From contig NZ_VSFF01000014.1 of NCBI RefSeq assembly GCF_008085905.1, forward strand, positions 62,001 through 126,000: DNA of 64,000 bases, read 5' to 3'. Position 1 is the stretch's first letter; every line of letters starts with the position of its first letter. This DNA is from Actinomadura syzygii (GTDB lineage: Bacteria > Actinomycetota > Actinomycetes > Streptosporangiales > Streptosporangiaceae). Shown in pieces: positions 43,512 to 52,965 of the stretch. The position numbers were made by a program, and so were the translations under genes. The notes below the pieces were generated by a model that saw only the letters and a list, made by a program, of their open reading frames with translations, was not told where the DNA came from and did not search any database.

Positions 43512-45536
43512 TCAGCCGCGCGCGGGCTCGGCGATCCACACGTCCATCGAGAGGCCCCACGTCCCGCCGGGCGGCCCGGCGAGGGACCGGCCGTCCTGGC
43601 GTGTCCGCACGTGGAGGACGTGTTCGGGCGTCCCGTAGGGCGCGACCTGCGCCGCGTTCGCCGCCATGATCACCGGACGGCGGCCGGCCCGGTAGGCCCC
43701 GGCGACGACGCGGCGCACGTCGTCCGGCGACGCGCCGCCGGTCGTGCGCGCGGCGGGCACCCCGCACATGCCCCGGACGACCTGGAGGAACCGGTCCCCG
43801 GTCGACTGCTCCACCACGATCACCGAGCTGCGCGGCTTGAGCTGGTCGCACATCCCGCGAACGGCGCCGACCTCGTGCTGCTCCGTCCGCGTCACCAGGA
43901 ACCCGGCGGACGTGATCACGATCGGGACGAGCATCAGCGCGACGCCGACGACCGTGCCCACCCGGACCACCGCCGGCCCGTAGCCGAGGCGGCGGACGCG
44001 CCGCGCCGCCCACGCCCCCGCGTACACGGTGAACAGGAGCAGTCCGGGGATGACCAGGCCGATCAGCCGCCGGGACGCCCACGGGTGGTCCGGCGTGATG
44101 CCGGGCCTGAGCAGCACCTGCGCGGTCGTCCAGACGATGACCGCGTAGGGCAGCAGCCATTCGGGCGACCGTCCGCGCAGCAGCCGCCGGACGATGAGCG
44201 CCGCGCCGAGCGTCGCGAACAGCACAGCCGGGATGCCGATGTACCAGGCGACCCACCACAGCGAGTGCTCCGAGTACTGGCGGGTGCCGTCCACCGGGAG
44301 GTGCTGGATGCGCTGCACGGTCTCGATGAAGCGGACGTTCATCTCGTCGTCGCGCGTCGCCGGTTCCCGCCGGACGGTCTGCACCAGCGGCCGGACCGCG
44401 AACCCGGCCATGACCAGCACGGTGAGGACGGCGGCGGCGCCCGGCAGGCGTCCGCGCGCGACGGCCGAGCCGAGGCGGCGCAGCCGGAGGCCGGTCCGGT
44501 CCCAGCGCAGGAGCGCCACCATGACGACGGTCGCGACGACGACGGCGGCGGCGATGGCCAGCAGCGGATTCAGGGACGACCCGAGATACGACAGGTAGGG
44601 CCGCGACAGCGTGTAGCCCTCGACCAGCCCGGCGCCCGCGCCGAGGAGCAGGCCGCCCGCCGTCCAGTAGCCGGTCCGCCGCCCGCGCGCCGCCCACAGC
44701 CCGGCGACGACCAGCACCGGGAGGACGTCGCGGAGCCCGTCGATGCGGACGAGCACGATCAGCCCCAGCGCGAGCCCGGCCAGGAACGCCTTCAGATCGG
44801 CGACCCAGCCGCCGTCCCGCCGGACGTCGCACAGCAGCGACAGCCCGCCGAGCAGCAGCACGATCGCGGGCAGCTCGCTGAACGTGCCGCGCGAGACGTA
44901 GAGCATCGGCAGCGTCAGCGCGAGCAGCAGCGCCCCGGCGGGCGCCCAGCGCGGCCCGACGAGCCGCGCGACCAGCCCGGCGAACGCCAGCACGCAGCAC
45001 GCGCCGAGCAGCGGCGCCGCCAGCAGCATGCCGTGCGTGCCGCCGATCCAGCCGCCGAGCGCGAGCACCAGCGGGAACCCCGCCATGAACTGCGGGACGA
45101 CCGCGCCGTCGTGCTGGTAGAACGCCGGGCTGTCGAAGTGCAGCGCCGGGTCGGGACCGCCGAACGCCGACTGCATGAGCGGGATCGGCAGCGACCCCTC
45201 GTCCTTCAACCACGTCGCGAACTGGACGTAGGACGCCGGGTCGCGCCGGACGACGATCTGCTCCCCGGCCATCACGATCTGGAGCACCAGGAACGCCACC
45301 GTGATCGCGAGGACGGCGGCGACCGGCCACCACGGAACCGCGTCCCACTCCCGGCCCCACTCGCGGGTCCGCAGGCCGAGCCACAGCGCCACCGCGGCGA
45401 CCGGCGCGAACAGCGCGATCGCCGGTCCGGGCCGGAACACGCCCGCGAGCAGCAGCGGCAGCGCGACGGCCAGCCACGCCGCGACGAGCAGCGCCGGAGC
45501 GACGGTGACCCGCACGAGCAGCCGTCCAGCGTTCAT
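43512..45536 (-). CDS. Polytopic membrane glycosyltransferase-like protein (PMT/ArnT-type architecture)
   Basis: Membrane protein of 674 residues with about 11-13 hydrophobic segments and a C-terminal extracytoplasmic domain of about 120 residues. The first loop contains IVVRRDPASYVQFATWL and later GAVVPQFMAGFP, in the place where GT-C enzymes carry acidic catalytic residues. It most likely moves a sugar from a polyprenyl-phosphate donor outside the membrane, using the product of the GT2 gene next door. ATG at 45536 is chosen; the open frame to 45659 is non-coding in character. The exact family is unclear. Confidence 0.8.
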   Translation of the reverse strand: MNAGRLLVRVTVAPALLVAAWLAVALPLLLAGVFRPGPAIALFAPVAAVALWLGLRTREWGREWDAVPWWPVAAVLAITVAFLVLQIVMAGEQIVVRRDPASYVQFATWLKDEGSLPIPLMQSAFGGPDPALHFDSPAFYQHDGAVVPQFMAGFPLVLALGGWIGGTHGMLLAAPLLGACCVLAFAGLVARLVGPRWAPAGALLLALTLPMLYVSRGTFSELPAIVLLLGGLSLLCDVRRDGGWVADLKAFLAGLALGLIVLVRIDGLRDVLPVLVVAGLWAARGRRTGYWTAGGLLLGAGAGLVEGYTLSRPYLSYLGSSLNPLLAIAAAVVVATVVMVALLRWDRTGLRLRRLGSAVARGRLPGAAAVLTVLVMAGFAVRPLVQTVRREPATRDDEMNVRFIETVQRIQHLPVDGTRQYSEHSLWWVAWYIGIPAVLFATLGAALIVRRLLRGRSPEWLLPYAVIVWTTAQVLLRPGITPDHPWASRRLIGLVIPGLLLFTVYAGAWAARRVRRLGYGPAVVRVGTVVGVALMLVPIVITSAGFLVTRTEQHEVGAVRGMCDQLKPRSSVIVVEQSTGDRFLQVVRGMCGVPAARTTGGASPDDVRRVVAGAYRAGRRPVIMAANAAQVAPYGTPEHVLHVRTRQDGRSLAGPPGGTWGLSMDVWIAEPARG

Positions 45537-45649
45537 GAGTTCAGACCCCGTGCCCGTCCGTCCGATGGTGGTTCGTTCCCGTGCGGAGCGTAGCGGCCCC
45601 GGCCGGGCGGTGAGCCGCCGCCGATCATGCGGGCATACGCTCGGGGACC

Positions 45650-46513
45650 ATGAGCGCACACGCCGGGGACGCGACCGGGTCCGCCGAACCGCCGGCCGAG
45701 CTGCTGCGGCGGCGCGTCGCGGACGACCCGTCCAGCCCGTTCGTCACCTTCTACGACGACGCTGCGGGCGAGCGGGTCGAGCTGTCCGCGCGGACGTTCG
45801 ACAACTGGGTCGCGAAGACGGCGAACTTCCTCGTGGACGGCCTCGCCGCCGAACCGGGGACGCGGGCCGTGCTCGTCCTGCCGCCGCACTGGCAGACCGC
45901 CGTGTGGCTGATGGCCTGCTGGTCCGCCGGGATCGTCGCGCAACCCGTCGATCCCGGCACGTTCCGCGACGGAACCATCGAACCGCCGCCCCCCTCCGAG
46001 CCGTACATCCTGGCGGCCGCACAGGAGGTGCTGGACGACGTGGTCGCGGACGAGGCGCTCGCGGGCGGAGCCGAGGAGGTCGTCGGCCTGTCGCTGCACG
46101 CGCTCGGCGGCCCGCTCGCCGACTGCCCGCCCGGCGTCACCGACTACGCGGCGGAGGTCCGCGGTCACGGAGACAGGTTCACTCCCTCTCCGGAGGTGAC
46201 TCCGGAGGCCCCCGCGTTGAATGTGACAAACGCCACATTCAGCGGAGCGGACCTGGTCGCCGAGGCCCGCGCCGCCGCAGATAGATGGGAGCTGGACGCG
46301 CGTGACCGCCTTCTGGTTGACATGCCGTTCGCCACACTGAACGGGGTTCTGACCGGCTTGCTCGCACCACTAGCCTCAGGGGCTTCCGTCATAATCCAAC
46401 GAAACTTCGACGAAGCCGTTCTGGATCGACGGCTCACCGTGGAGCATGTGACGGTGGTCGCCGGCCCGCTGGGACCGAATGCCGCATCCGAGTCCCCTCG
46501 CCGGCTCGCCTGA
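45650..46513 (+). CDS. TIGR03089 family protein (AMP-binding-like)
   Basis: Protein of 287 residues matching the actinobacterial TIGR03089 family, which resembles an N-terminal fragment of AMP-binding (acyl-CoA synthetase) enzymes: TFDNWVAKTANFLVDGLAAE, and VLPPHWQTAVWLMACWSAGI. The adenylation P-loop and the C-terminal domain of real synthetases are absent, so catalysis is doubtful. ATG at 45650 has GGGGA about 3 nt upstream and TACGCT about 11 nt upstream. It precedes the LCP gene and is divergent from the membrane transferase gene. Confidence 0.85.
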   Translation: MSAHAGDATGSAEPPAELLRRRVADDPSSPFVTFYDDAAGERVELSARTFDNWVAKTANFLVDGLAAEPGTRAVLVLPPHWQTAVWLMACWSAGIVAQPVDPGTFRDGTIEPPPPSEPYILAAAQEVLDDVVADEALAGGAEEVVGLSLHALGGPLADCPPGVTDYAAEVRGHGDRFTPSPEVTPEAPALNVTNATFSGADLVAEARAAADRWELDARDRLLVDMPFATLNGVLTGLLAPLASGASVIIQRNFDEAVLDRRLTVEHVTVVAGPLGPNAASESPRRLA

Positions 46514-46574
46514 CCTACGCTCTCCTTGCCCTGCCCACCCAGGACCCCGCCCCGCGTCCCGGACCACGGAGCCG

Positions 46575-47999
46575 ATGAACAGCAACCCGATGTACATGGA
46601 GTACGTCGACGACGCCGATCCGCAGCCGACGGCGCCGCGACGCGGCTGGCGCATCCTCGGCTGGGTCTGCGTGGGCCTGTCGGTGGTCATGGTGGCCGGC
46701 TCCCTCACCGCCTACGGCCTGTACCGCAAGGCGTTCGGGAACATCGCGCACGAGGACGTCAACGCCCAGCTCGGGCCGAACCGGCCGAAGAAGCTGAACA
46801 ACGCGATGAACATCCTGCTCCTCGGGTCCGACACCCGTGAGGGCGCGAACGCCAAGTACGGCCGGTCGATGAAGAACGAGCCGCCCCGCTCGGACACGAT
46901 GATCCTGCTGCACCTGTCCCCCGGCGGCGGCCAGGCGATGGGCATCAGCTTCCCGCGCGACCTGATGGTCCGGATGCCGTCCTGCAAGAGCCGCAAGGGC
47001 GCGCAGATCCCGCCCCAGTCCCGCGCGCAGATCAACTCGGCGTTCACCAACGGCGGCGCGACCTGCGTCATCAAGACGATCGAGAGCCTCTCCAACATCC
47101 GCGTCGACCACTTCATGCAGGTCGACTTCAACGGCTTCAAGTCCATCACGACCGCGGTCGGCGGCGTCCCGGTGTGCCTGCCGAAGGACGTCGACGACCC
47201 CAAGTCCAAGCTCAAGCTGAGCAAGGGCAAGCACGTCATCAAGGGCGAGCAGGCGCTCGCGTACGTGCGCGTCCGGCACGGCCTCGGGGACGGCTCCGAC
47301 ACCGACCGCATCAAGCGCCAGCAGAAGTTCATGGGCTCCCTCGCCAGCAAGGCGATGAGCGCGGGCGTGCTGAGCAACCCGCGCAAGATGCTCGCCCTGA
47401 TGAACGCGGTGACCAAGTCGCTCACCACCGACAAGGAGCTGACGCCGCAGGTCATGATGGACATCGGCCGCGAGATGCAGGGGATGTCCTCCGGCAAGCT
47501 GCGGTTCGTGACCGTCCCGTCCGGGCCCGACCCGCTCGACACGAACCGGGTGGCGCTCACCCCCGCCGCGCAGCCGTTCTTCTCGGCCGTCCGCAACGAC
47601 AAGACGGTGCCGAAGGAGCCCAAGCCGGGCAGCACGACCATCCCGCCGAGCCAGATCCGCGTGCGGGTCTACAACGGCAGCGGCATCGACGGCCAGGCCG
47701 GGCGCGTCGCCGACGACCTGGAGTCGCAGGGCTTCCAGGTCACGGTCGGCGGCAACGCGACCGCCGCGACGTCCGCGACCAAGGTGCTGTACGGTTCCGG
47801 GGCCGACCAGCAGGCCCAGTCGCTCGCCGCGCTCATCCCGAGCAAGCCCGCGCCGGCCGCGCGCACCCGCGGCGGGACGCCCGGCGTCGTCGACCTCGTC
47901 GTCGGCAGCGACTGGACGAACCTGAAGAGCGCCGGCGCCGGCATCCCCAAGCAGCAGGGCGAGATCCGGGCGAACGACGACATCTGCAAGGAGACCTAG
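46575..47999 (+). CDS. LCP (LytR-CpsA-Psr) family wall-polymer ligase with LytR_C domain
   Basis: Protein of 474 residues. One membrane anchor lies at about 27-50 after a short cytoplasmic N-terminus. The LCP domain (about 75-300) shows ILLLGSDTREG, RSDTMILLHL, the Arg/Asp block SFPRDLMV and the late YVRVRHGLGDGSDTDRIKRQQ. A LytR_C domain follows at about 365-455. LCP proteins transfer teichoic acids or arabinogalactan-like polymers from the lipid carrier to peptidoglycan. ATG at 46575 has GGAG 4 nt upstream. It stands just upstream of the acyltransferase and polymerase genes, as expected for a wall-polymer locus. Confidence 0.94.
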   Translation: MNSNPMYMEYVDDADPQPTAPRRGWRILGWVCVGLSVVMVAGSLTAYGLYRKAFGNIAHEDVNAQLGPNRPKKLNNAMNILLLGSDTREGANAKYGRSMKNEPPRSDTMILLHLSPGGGQAMGISFPRDLMVRMPSCKSRKGAQIPPQSRAQINSAFTNGGATCVIKTIESLSNIRVDHFMQVDFNGFKSITTAVGGVPVCLPKDVDDPKSKLKLSKGKHVIKGEQALAYVRVRHGLGDGSDTDRIKRQQKFMGSLASKAMSAGVLSNPRKMLALMNAVTKSLTTDKELTPQVMMDIGREMQGMSSGKLRFVTVPSGPDPLDTNRVALTPAAQPFFSAVRNDKTVPKEPKPGSTTIPPSQIRVRVYNGSGIDGQAGRVADDLESQGFQVTVGGNATAATSATKVLYGSGADQQAQSLAALIPSKPAPAARTRGGTPGVVDLVVGSDWTNLKSAGAGIPKQQGEIRANDDICKET

Positions 48000-48014
48000 A
48001 CCGGGGGGCAGGCC

Positions 48015-49187
48015 ATGACCTACACCACCGGGCCCTTCGGGGCCGAGACGGCACCGCTCACCGACCGCCCGCTCACCGCGGACCCCGGCGTCCCCGCTCC
48101 CGCCGGACCGCCGCTCGCCGAGGGCCCAGCCGGAGGACCGTCCACCGGCCCGTCCGCGGGTGAGGCGCCGCGGCCGCGCAAGGAGCGCGACCCGTACTTC
48201 GACAACGCCAAGTACTTCGCGATCCTGCTGGTGGTGGCGGGGCACTCGCTGGCCAACCTGCTGAACGTCCCGGTGGCCAAGGGCCTGTACATCTTCATCT
48301 ACCTGTTCCACATGCCGCTGTTCATCGTGATCACCGGCTACTTCTCGCGGAACTGGACGTTCGCCGGCGGCAAGGCGCGCAAGCTCATCACCAACGTCGG
48401 CGTCCCGTACGTGGTGTTCGAGTTCGCCTACTCCATCTACGACTGGCTGGCCGGGCGCAACGAGCTGGAGATCAGCCTCCTGAACCCGTACTACCTGACG
48501 TGGTTCCTGCTCGCGCTGTTCATGTGGCGGCTGTCCACGCCCGTCTGGCAGCAGATCCGCTGGCCGCTCGCCGTCGCGGTCGGGTTCGCGCTGCTGTCGT
48601 ACATGAGCGACCTCGGCGGGACGTTCGACATCCACCGGGTCATCGGGCTGCTGCCGTTCTACGTCCTCGGGCTCACGTTGAAGCCCGTGCACTTCGAGCT
48701 GCTGAAGAAGCCGGTCGCGCGGCCGATCGGCGCGGTGGTGCTGCTCGCCGGGCTCGGCGGCACGTACCTCGTCATGGACCACATGTCGCGCAACTGGATC
48801 TTCTGGAAGGACGCCCACTTCGAGCTCGGCGTCGGCAACTTCTACGGGACGCTGATGCGGCTCGCGATGTTCGCCGCCGCGACGGTGCTCGTCGCCGCGT
48901 TCCTCGCGCTGGTCCCGCGCCGCCGCCACTGGTTCACCAAGCTCGGCGCCTACACGCTGTACGCGTACTTGCTGCACGGGTTCGTCACCCGGCTGCTGAA
49001 CTTCACGGGCTGGTGGCACGCCGACTGGATGCACACCATCCCCGGCGTCTTCGTCGTGATCTGCGGCGCGCTCGTCGTCGGGACGGCGCTGTGCTCCAAG
49101 CCGGTCGTCCGGACCATGAGTTGGGCGCTGGAGCCCAAGCTGACGTGGGTGTTCACCCCCCTGCGCCGTCCCGGCGCGTCACGCTGA
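48015..49187 (+). CDS. Acyltransferase-3 family membrane protein (first of two)
   Basis: Polytopic membrane protein of 390 residues. After a Pro/Ala-rich cytoplasmic N-terminus of about 58 residues come RDPYFDNAKYFAILLVVAGHS (with the conserved His) and HMPLFIVITGYFSR, then about nine further hydrophobic segments. This is the acyltransferase-3 fold that O-acylates sugars or glycerol outside the membrane. ATG at 48015 follows GGGGGGCAGG and lies 15 nt after the LCP stop, so both are one transcript. A close paralogue follows at 49293. Confidence 0.9.
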   Translation: MTYTTGPFGAETAPLTDRPLTADPGVPAPAGPPLAEGPAGGPSTGPSAGEAPRPRKERDPYFDNAKYFAILLVVAGHSLANLLNVPVAKGLYIFIYLFHMPLFIVITGYFSRNWTFAGGKARKLITNVGVPYVVFEFAYSIYDWLAGRNELEISLLNPYYLTWFLLALFMWRLSTPVWQQIRWPLAVAVGFALLSYMSDLGGTFDIHRVIGLLPFYVLGLTLKPVHFELLKKPVARPIGAVVLLAGLGGTYLVMDHMSRNWIFWKDAHFELGVGNFYGTLMRLAMFAAATVLVAAFLALVPRRRHWFTKLGAYTLYAYLLHGFVTRLLNFTGWWHADWMHTIPGVFVVICGALVVGTALCSKPVVRTMSWALEPKLTWVFTPLRRPGASR

Positions 49188-49292
49188 GCGATGCGCCTCG
49201 GGCATCCGGCGGGCGGCACGCCCGCGCGGGCACTAGAGTCGCCATGCCTCCCCGTGAACGGCCGTTGAGCACCAAGTGAAGCTTTCGGAGAC

Positions 49293-50468
49293 ATGACGGA
49301 CACCCTTCCCCCACCGCGGAGCACCGCCGCAGCGGGCACCGCCGAACTGGGCACCGCCGAGCCGGGCACCGCCGCCACCGGCGTCGTGCCGGGTACCGCG
49401 CCGGGCGTCGAGGCGGCGCAGGCGCCGCCGCCGGGCCCCGGCCCGCGGCGCCGCGACCCGTACTTCGACAACGTCAAGTTCTTCCTCATCCTGCTGGTCG
49501 TGGTCGGCCACGTCTGGGAGGTGTTCCGCACCCGCAGCCTCGCGGCGGACGCGGCCTACAGCGTGGTCTACGGGTTCCACATGCCGGTGTTCGTGTTCGT
49601 CTCGGGCTACTTCTCCCGCGGCTTCATGCGCTCGACCGACAAATTCCGCGTCATTTTCCCGATGCTGATCGTGCCGTTCGCGATTTTCAACGTCCTTTAC
49701 CGTTTGCAGCTCGTCTGGCTGAACGGAAATGACTTCCGGCTGCACGAGATTTTCCGTCCCCAATTCCTGATGTGGTTCCTGGTGGCCCTCGTGCTGTGGC
49801 GGCTGAGCGCGCCGCTGTGGTCGCACCTGCGGTACCCGGTCGCGGTGTCGGTCGCGTTGTGCCTGGTCGCGGGGAGCTGGAGCTTCAACTCCGACTCGAC
49901 GCTGTGCCGGACGGCGGCGCTGCTGCCGTTCTTCGTGCTCGGGCTGACCGCCCCGCCGGAGCGGGTCGCGGCGCTGCGCAGCCGCCCGTGGACGCGCTAC
50001 GCCGGGGCCGCGCTGCTGGTCATCGCGCTGCCGGTGGCCTACGTCTGGCAGCGCGGGGACGTCGTCCCGAAGATCGAGCACGGCGTCCTGCTGTGGAACC
50101 GGGGCTACGAGCGCATGGGATTCGGGGCGCTGGAGGGCATGGGGTACCGGCTGCTGGCGCTGGCGCTGGCGGTCGTGCTGGGCGCGGCGTTCCTCGCGGC
50201 CGTGCCGCGCGGACGCGCCTGGTACACCGAGCTCGGCACCCGGACGATGTACGTCTACCTGCTGCACGGCCTCATCGTGAAGGGCCTCGACTACGGCGGC
50301 GTCCTCGACGCGGACTTCTACCGCACGCCGCTCGGCCTCGTCGCCGTCACGGTCGGGGCTCTCGCGCTCGGCACGGCGCTCGCCACCGTCCCGGTACAGC
50401 GGCTCACCCGGAGGGTCGTCGAACCCGACGGCCGCTGGCTGCTCAGGCCCGCGCATCGCCGCACATAA
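49293..50468 (+). CDS. Acyltransferase-3 family membrane protein (second of two)
   Basis: Polytopic membrane protein of 391 residues, paralogous to the gene before it: Ala/Pro-rich N-terminus of about 50 residues, RRDPYFDNVKFFLILLVVVGHV with the conserved His, and HMPVFVFVSGYFSRGFMR. The C-terminal segments end in TMYVYLLHGLIVKGL as in the first copy. The two probably acylate different positions or polymers, perhaps as D-alanyl-like or O-acetyl decoration of a teichoic-acid-type polymer; the acyl donor is unknown. ATG at 49293 has CGGAG 3 nt upstream. Confidence 0.9.
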   Translation: MTDTLPPPRSTAAAGTAELGTAEPGTAATGVVPGTAPGVEAAQAPPPGPGPRRRDPYFDNVKFFLILLVVVGHVWEVFRTRSLAADAAYSVVYGFHMPVFVFVSGYFSRGFMRSTDKFRVIFPMLIVPFAIFNVLYRLQLVWLNGNDFRLHEIFRPQFLMWFLVALVLWRLSAPLWSHLRYPVAVSVALCLVAGSWSFNSDSTLCRTAALLPFFVLGLTAPPERVAALRSRPWTRYAGAALLVIALPVAYVWQRGDVVPKIEHGVLLWNRGYERMGFGALEGMGYRLLALALAVVLGAAFLAAVPRGRAWYTELGTRTMYVYLLHGLIVKGLDYGGVLDADFYRTPLGLVAVTVGALALGTALATVPVQRLTRRVVEPDGRWLLRPAHRRT

Positions 50469-50526
50469 GATTTCCTAGCATCTGCGGGTATAGTCCTGAT
50501 TCACCGAGCAGTCGATTGGTCAACGC

Positions 50527-52740
50527 GTGAGCAGTGATTACGGCATCTCCTTGAGCATCATCGTCCCCGCGCACAAAGTGCAGGGGTACATCCGCCAATG
50601 CCTGGATTCGATCCTCGACCCGGACCTCCCGAACCTTGAGGTCATCGCGATCGACGACGCGTCCCCGGACGGCTGCGGAGAGATCCTCGACGAGTTCGCC
50701 GAAAGAGACTCCCGCGTCCGGGTGCGGCACCTCACCGAGAACGTCGGGCTCGGCCACGCCCGCAACATCGGCCTCGACATGGCGACCGGCGACTACGTCT
50801 GGTTCTTCGACAGCGACGACTACGCGACCGAGGGCGCCGTCCGCGCGGTCCTCGACCGGCTGGACGAGACCCGCCCCGACGTGCTGATGTTCGACTACGC
50901 CCGCTCGTACTGGAACGGCAAGGTCAAGCGCAGCATCATCAACCACCTGTTCCGGGAGCCGCCCGCGCCGGACGTGTTCACGCTCGCCGACCGTCCGAGC
51001 CTGCTGGAGATGTTCACCTCGATCTGGAACCGGGCGATCCGCCGCGAGTTCATGGTCGAGCACGGGCTGCGCTTCAACAGCGGCTACTACGAGGACGTCA
51101 GCATCACCTACCCCGTCCTGATGGCGGCGGAGCGGGTCAGCTTCCTCGACCGGGTCTGCTACGTCTACCGGCAGCGCCGCCGCGGCGCGATCACGAAGAC
51201 GGCGAGCGCCAAGCACTTCGACGCGTTCGACCAGTACGACCGCATCTTCGCGTTCATGGACGCGCTCGGCCCGGAGATGGACCAGTTCCGCCCGCTGATG
51301 TTCGACCGGACGATCTGGCACCTCCTCGTCATCATCGAGCGCGCCGACCGCGTCTACCCGTCGGAGAAGCAGCGCTTCTTCGCGGAGATGTCCAAGACCT
51401 ACAACCGGTACAAGCCGCCGGGGCACGTCCCGCCGGACGACGACGCCCGCCTCGCCGACAAGCACCGGGCGATCGAGCGGAACGACTTCAAGGCGTGGGA
51501 GCGGCTCGCCTCGCCCCGGTTCACGGCCAAGGCGAAGAAGAGCGGCCGCAAGGTCCGCAAGCTCCAGCGGCAGGGCGTCGTCCGGTCCAAGCAGCTCGCG
51601 AAGGACCGCTACTACCAGCTCCGCCGCCGGCTGCCCGTCGAGGAGGACCTCGCCGTCTTCGCCGCGTACTGGTACCGCGGGTACGCCTGCAACCCGGCCG
51701 CGATCTACGAGAAGGTCCGGGAGCTGGCCCCGCACATCCGCTGCGTGTGGATCGTGAAGCCGGGCGGGCGCAAGGCGATGCCGGAGGGCGTCGACTACGT
51801 GGTGTCCGGCTCCGCCGAGTACTACCGGACGATCGCCGCCGCGAAGTACTTCGTCAACAACGTCAACTTCCCCGACCACCTCGTGAAGCGGCCGGGGCAG
51901 GTGCATCTGGAGACGCAGCACGGCACGCCGCTGAAGAAGATGGGCCTCGACCAGATGGAGTATCCGGTCGGCGCCAACGACATGGACTTCAAGGCCCTGA
52001 TCGAGCGCTCCGACCGGTGGGACTTCCTCGTCTCGTCCAACCCGCTGTCCAGCGAGGCGTGGGAGCGCGGCTTCCCGTGCCACTACGAGATGCTGGAGAT
52101 CGGGTACCCGCGCAACGACCGGCTGGTCCGCGCCACCGAGGAGGAGCGGGCCCGGCTGCGCGACGAGCTGGGCCTCGCGGAGGGCACGACCGCCGTCCTG
52201 TACGCGCCGACGCACCGCGACTACCAGCGCCACTACTCCCCGATGTTCGACATCGGCCGCGTGATGAGCCAGCTCGGCGACGACCACGTCCTGCTGCTGC
52301 GGGCGCACTACTACTACAAGCTCAAGGACATGGCCGCCGACATGGGCTGGCCCGAGGACCGCGTCATCGACGTGTCGGCGCACCCGTCGGTCGAGGAGCT
52401 CGCGATCGCCTCGGACGCCCTGCTCACCGACTACTCGTCGGTGATGTTCGACTACGCCAACCTCGGCAAGCCGATCGTGATCTACGCGAACGACTGGGAG
52501 ACCTACAAGCTCACCCGGGGCGTGAACTTCGACCTCCCCGAGTTCCCGCCGGGCGTCATCGCCTACAACGAGGCCGAGCTGGTCGACGCGTTCGTGTCCC
52601 GGGCGCCGTGGAGCGACGCGGCGACGAAGAACCTGGAGGCGTTCCGCGCCCGGTTCTGCCCGTGGGACGACGGGAACGCGGCCGAGCGCGCCGTGCGCCG
52701 CGTGTTCCTCGGGGAGAAGATCGCGAACCCGCCGCAATAG
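50527..52740 (+). CDS. Bifunctional GT2 / CDP-glycerol glycerophosphotransferase (teichoic acid polymerase type)
   Basis: Protein of 737 residues. The N-terminal GT2 domain (about 5-230) shows LSIIVPAHKVQGYI, AIDDASPDG and WFFDSDDYAT. After a basic linker (about 325-370) comes a Glyphos_transf domain (about 375-730) with HGTPLKKMG near 464, APTHRDY, and DYSSVMFDYANL near 635. The C-terminal domain transfers glycerol-phosphate from CDP-glycerol to build poly(glycerol phosphate), while the GT2 domain probably glycosylates the chain. GTG at 50527 has no clear ribosome site. Confidence 0.92.
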   Translation: MSSDYGISLSIIVPAHKVQGYIRQCLDSILDPDLPNLEVIAIDDASPDGCGEILDEFAERDSRVRVRHLTENVGLGHARNIGLDMATGDYVWFFDSDDYATEGAVRAVLDRLDETRPDVLMFDYARSYWNGKVKRSIINHLFREPPAPDVFTLADRPSLLEMFTSIWNRAIRREFMVEHGLRFNSGYYEDVSITYPVLMAAERVSFLDRVCYVYRQRRRGAITKTASAKHFDAFDQYDRIFAFMDALGPEMDQFRPLMFDRTIWHLLVIIERADRVYPSEKQRFFAEMSKTYNRYKPPGHVPPDDDARLADKHRAIERNDFKAWERLASPRFTAKAKKSGRKVRKLQRQGVVRSKQLAKDRYYQLRRRLPVEEDLAVFAAYWYRGYACNPAAIYEKVRELAPHIRCVWIVKPGGRKAMPEGVDYVVSGSAEYYRTIAAAKYFVNNVNFPDHLVKRPGQVHLETQHGTPLKKMGLDQMEYPVGANDMDFKALIERSDRWDFLVSSNPLSSEAWERGFPCHYEMLEIGYPRNDRLVRATEEERARLRDELGLAEGTTAVLYAPTHRDYQRHYSPMFDIGRVMSQLGDDHVLLLRAHYYYKLKDMAADMGWPEDRVIDVSAHPSVEELAIASDALLTDYSSVMFDYANLGKPIVIYANDWETYKLTRGVNFDLPEFPPGVIAYNEAELVDAFVSRAPWSDAATKNLEAFRARFCPWDDGNAAERAVRRVFLGEKIANPPQ

Positions 52741-52965
52741 CGGCCAACGGACCACGGGGCGCAGCTCCCCGCAGTAACATCCGGTCAAGATCGGCAACTT
52801 CTGGACGAGGGCCCTCCCAGGTCCCGCCGCACCCGGCCGCACGGCGCCCGCCCCACCACGTCGGCCGCGCCGTCCCCGGGGTCCGGTCCGGGGCGCCGGG
52901 TGGTCCCCGCAGGGAAGCCGTCCGGCACGTCGCCGGTCCGGCCGAGTATCGAAGGAGTGGGTCGG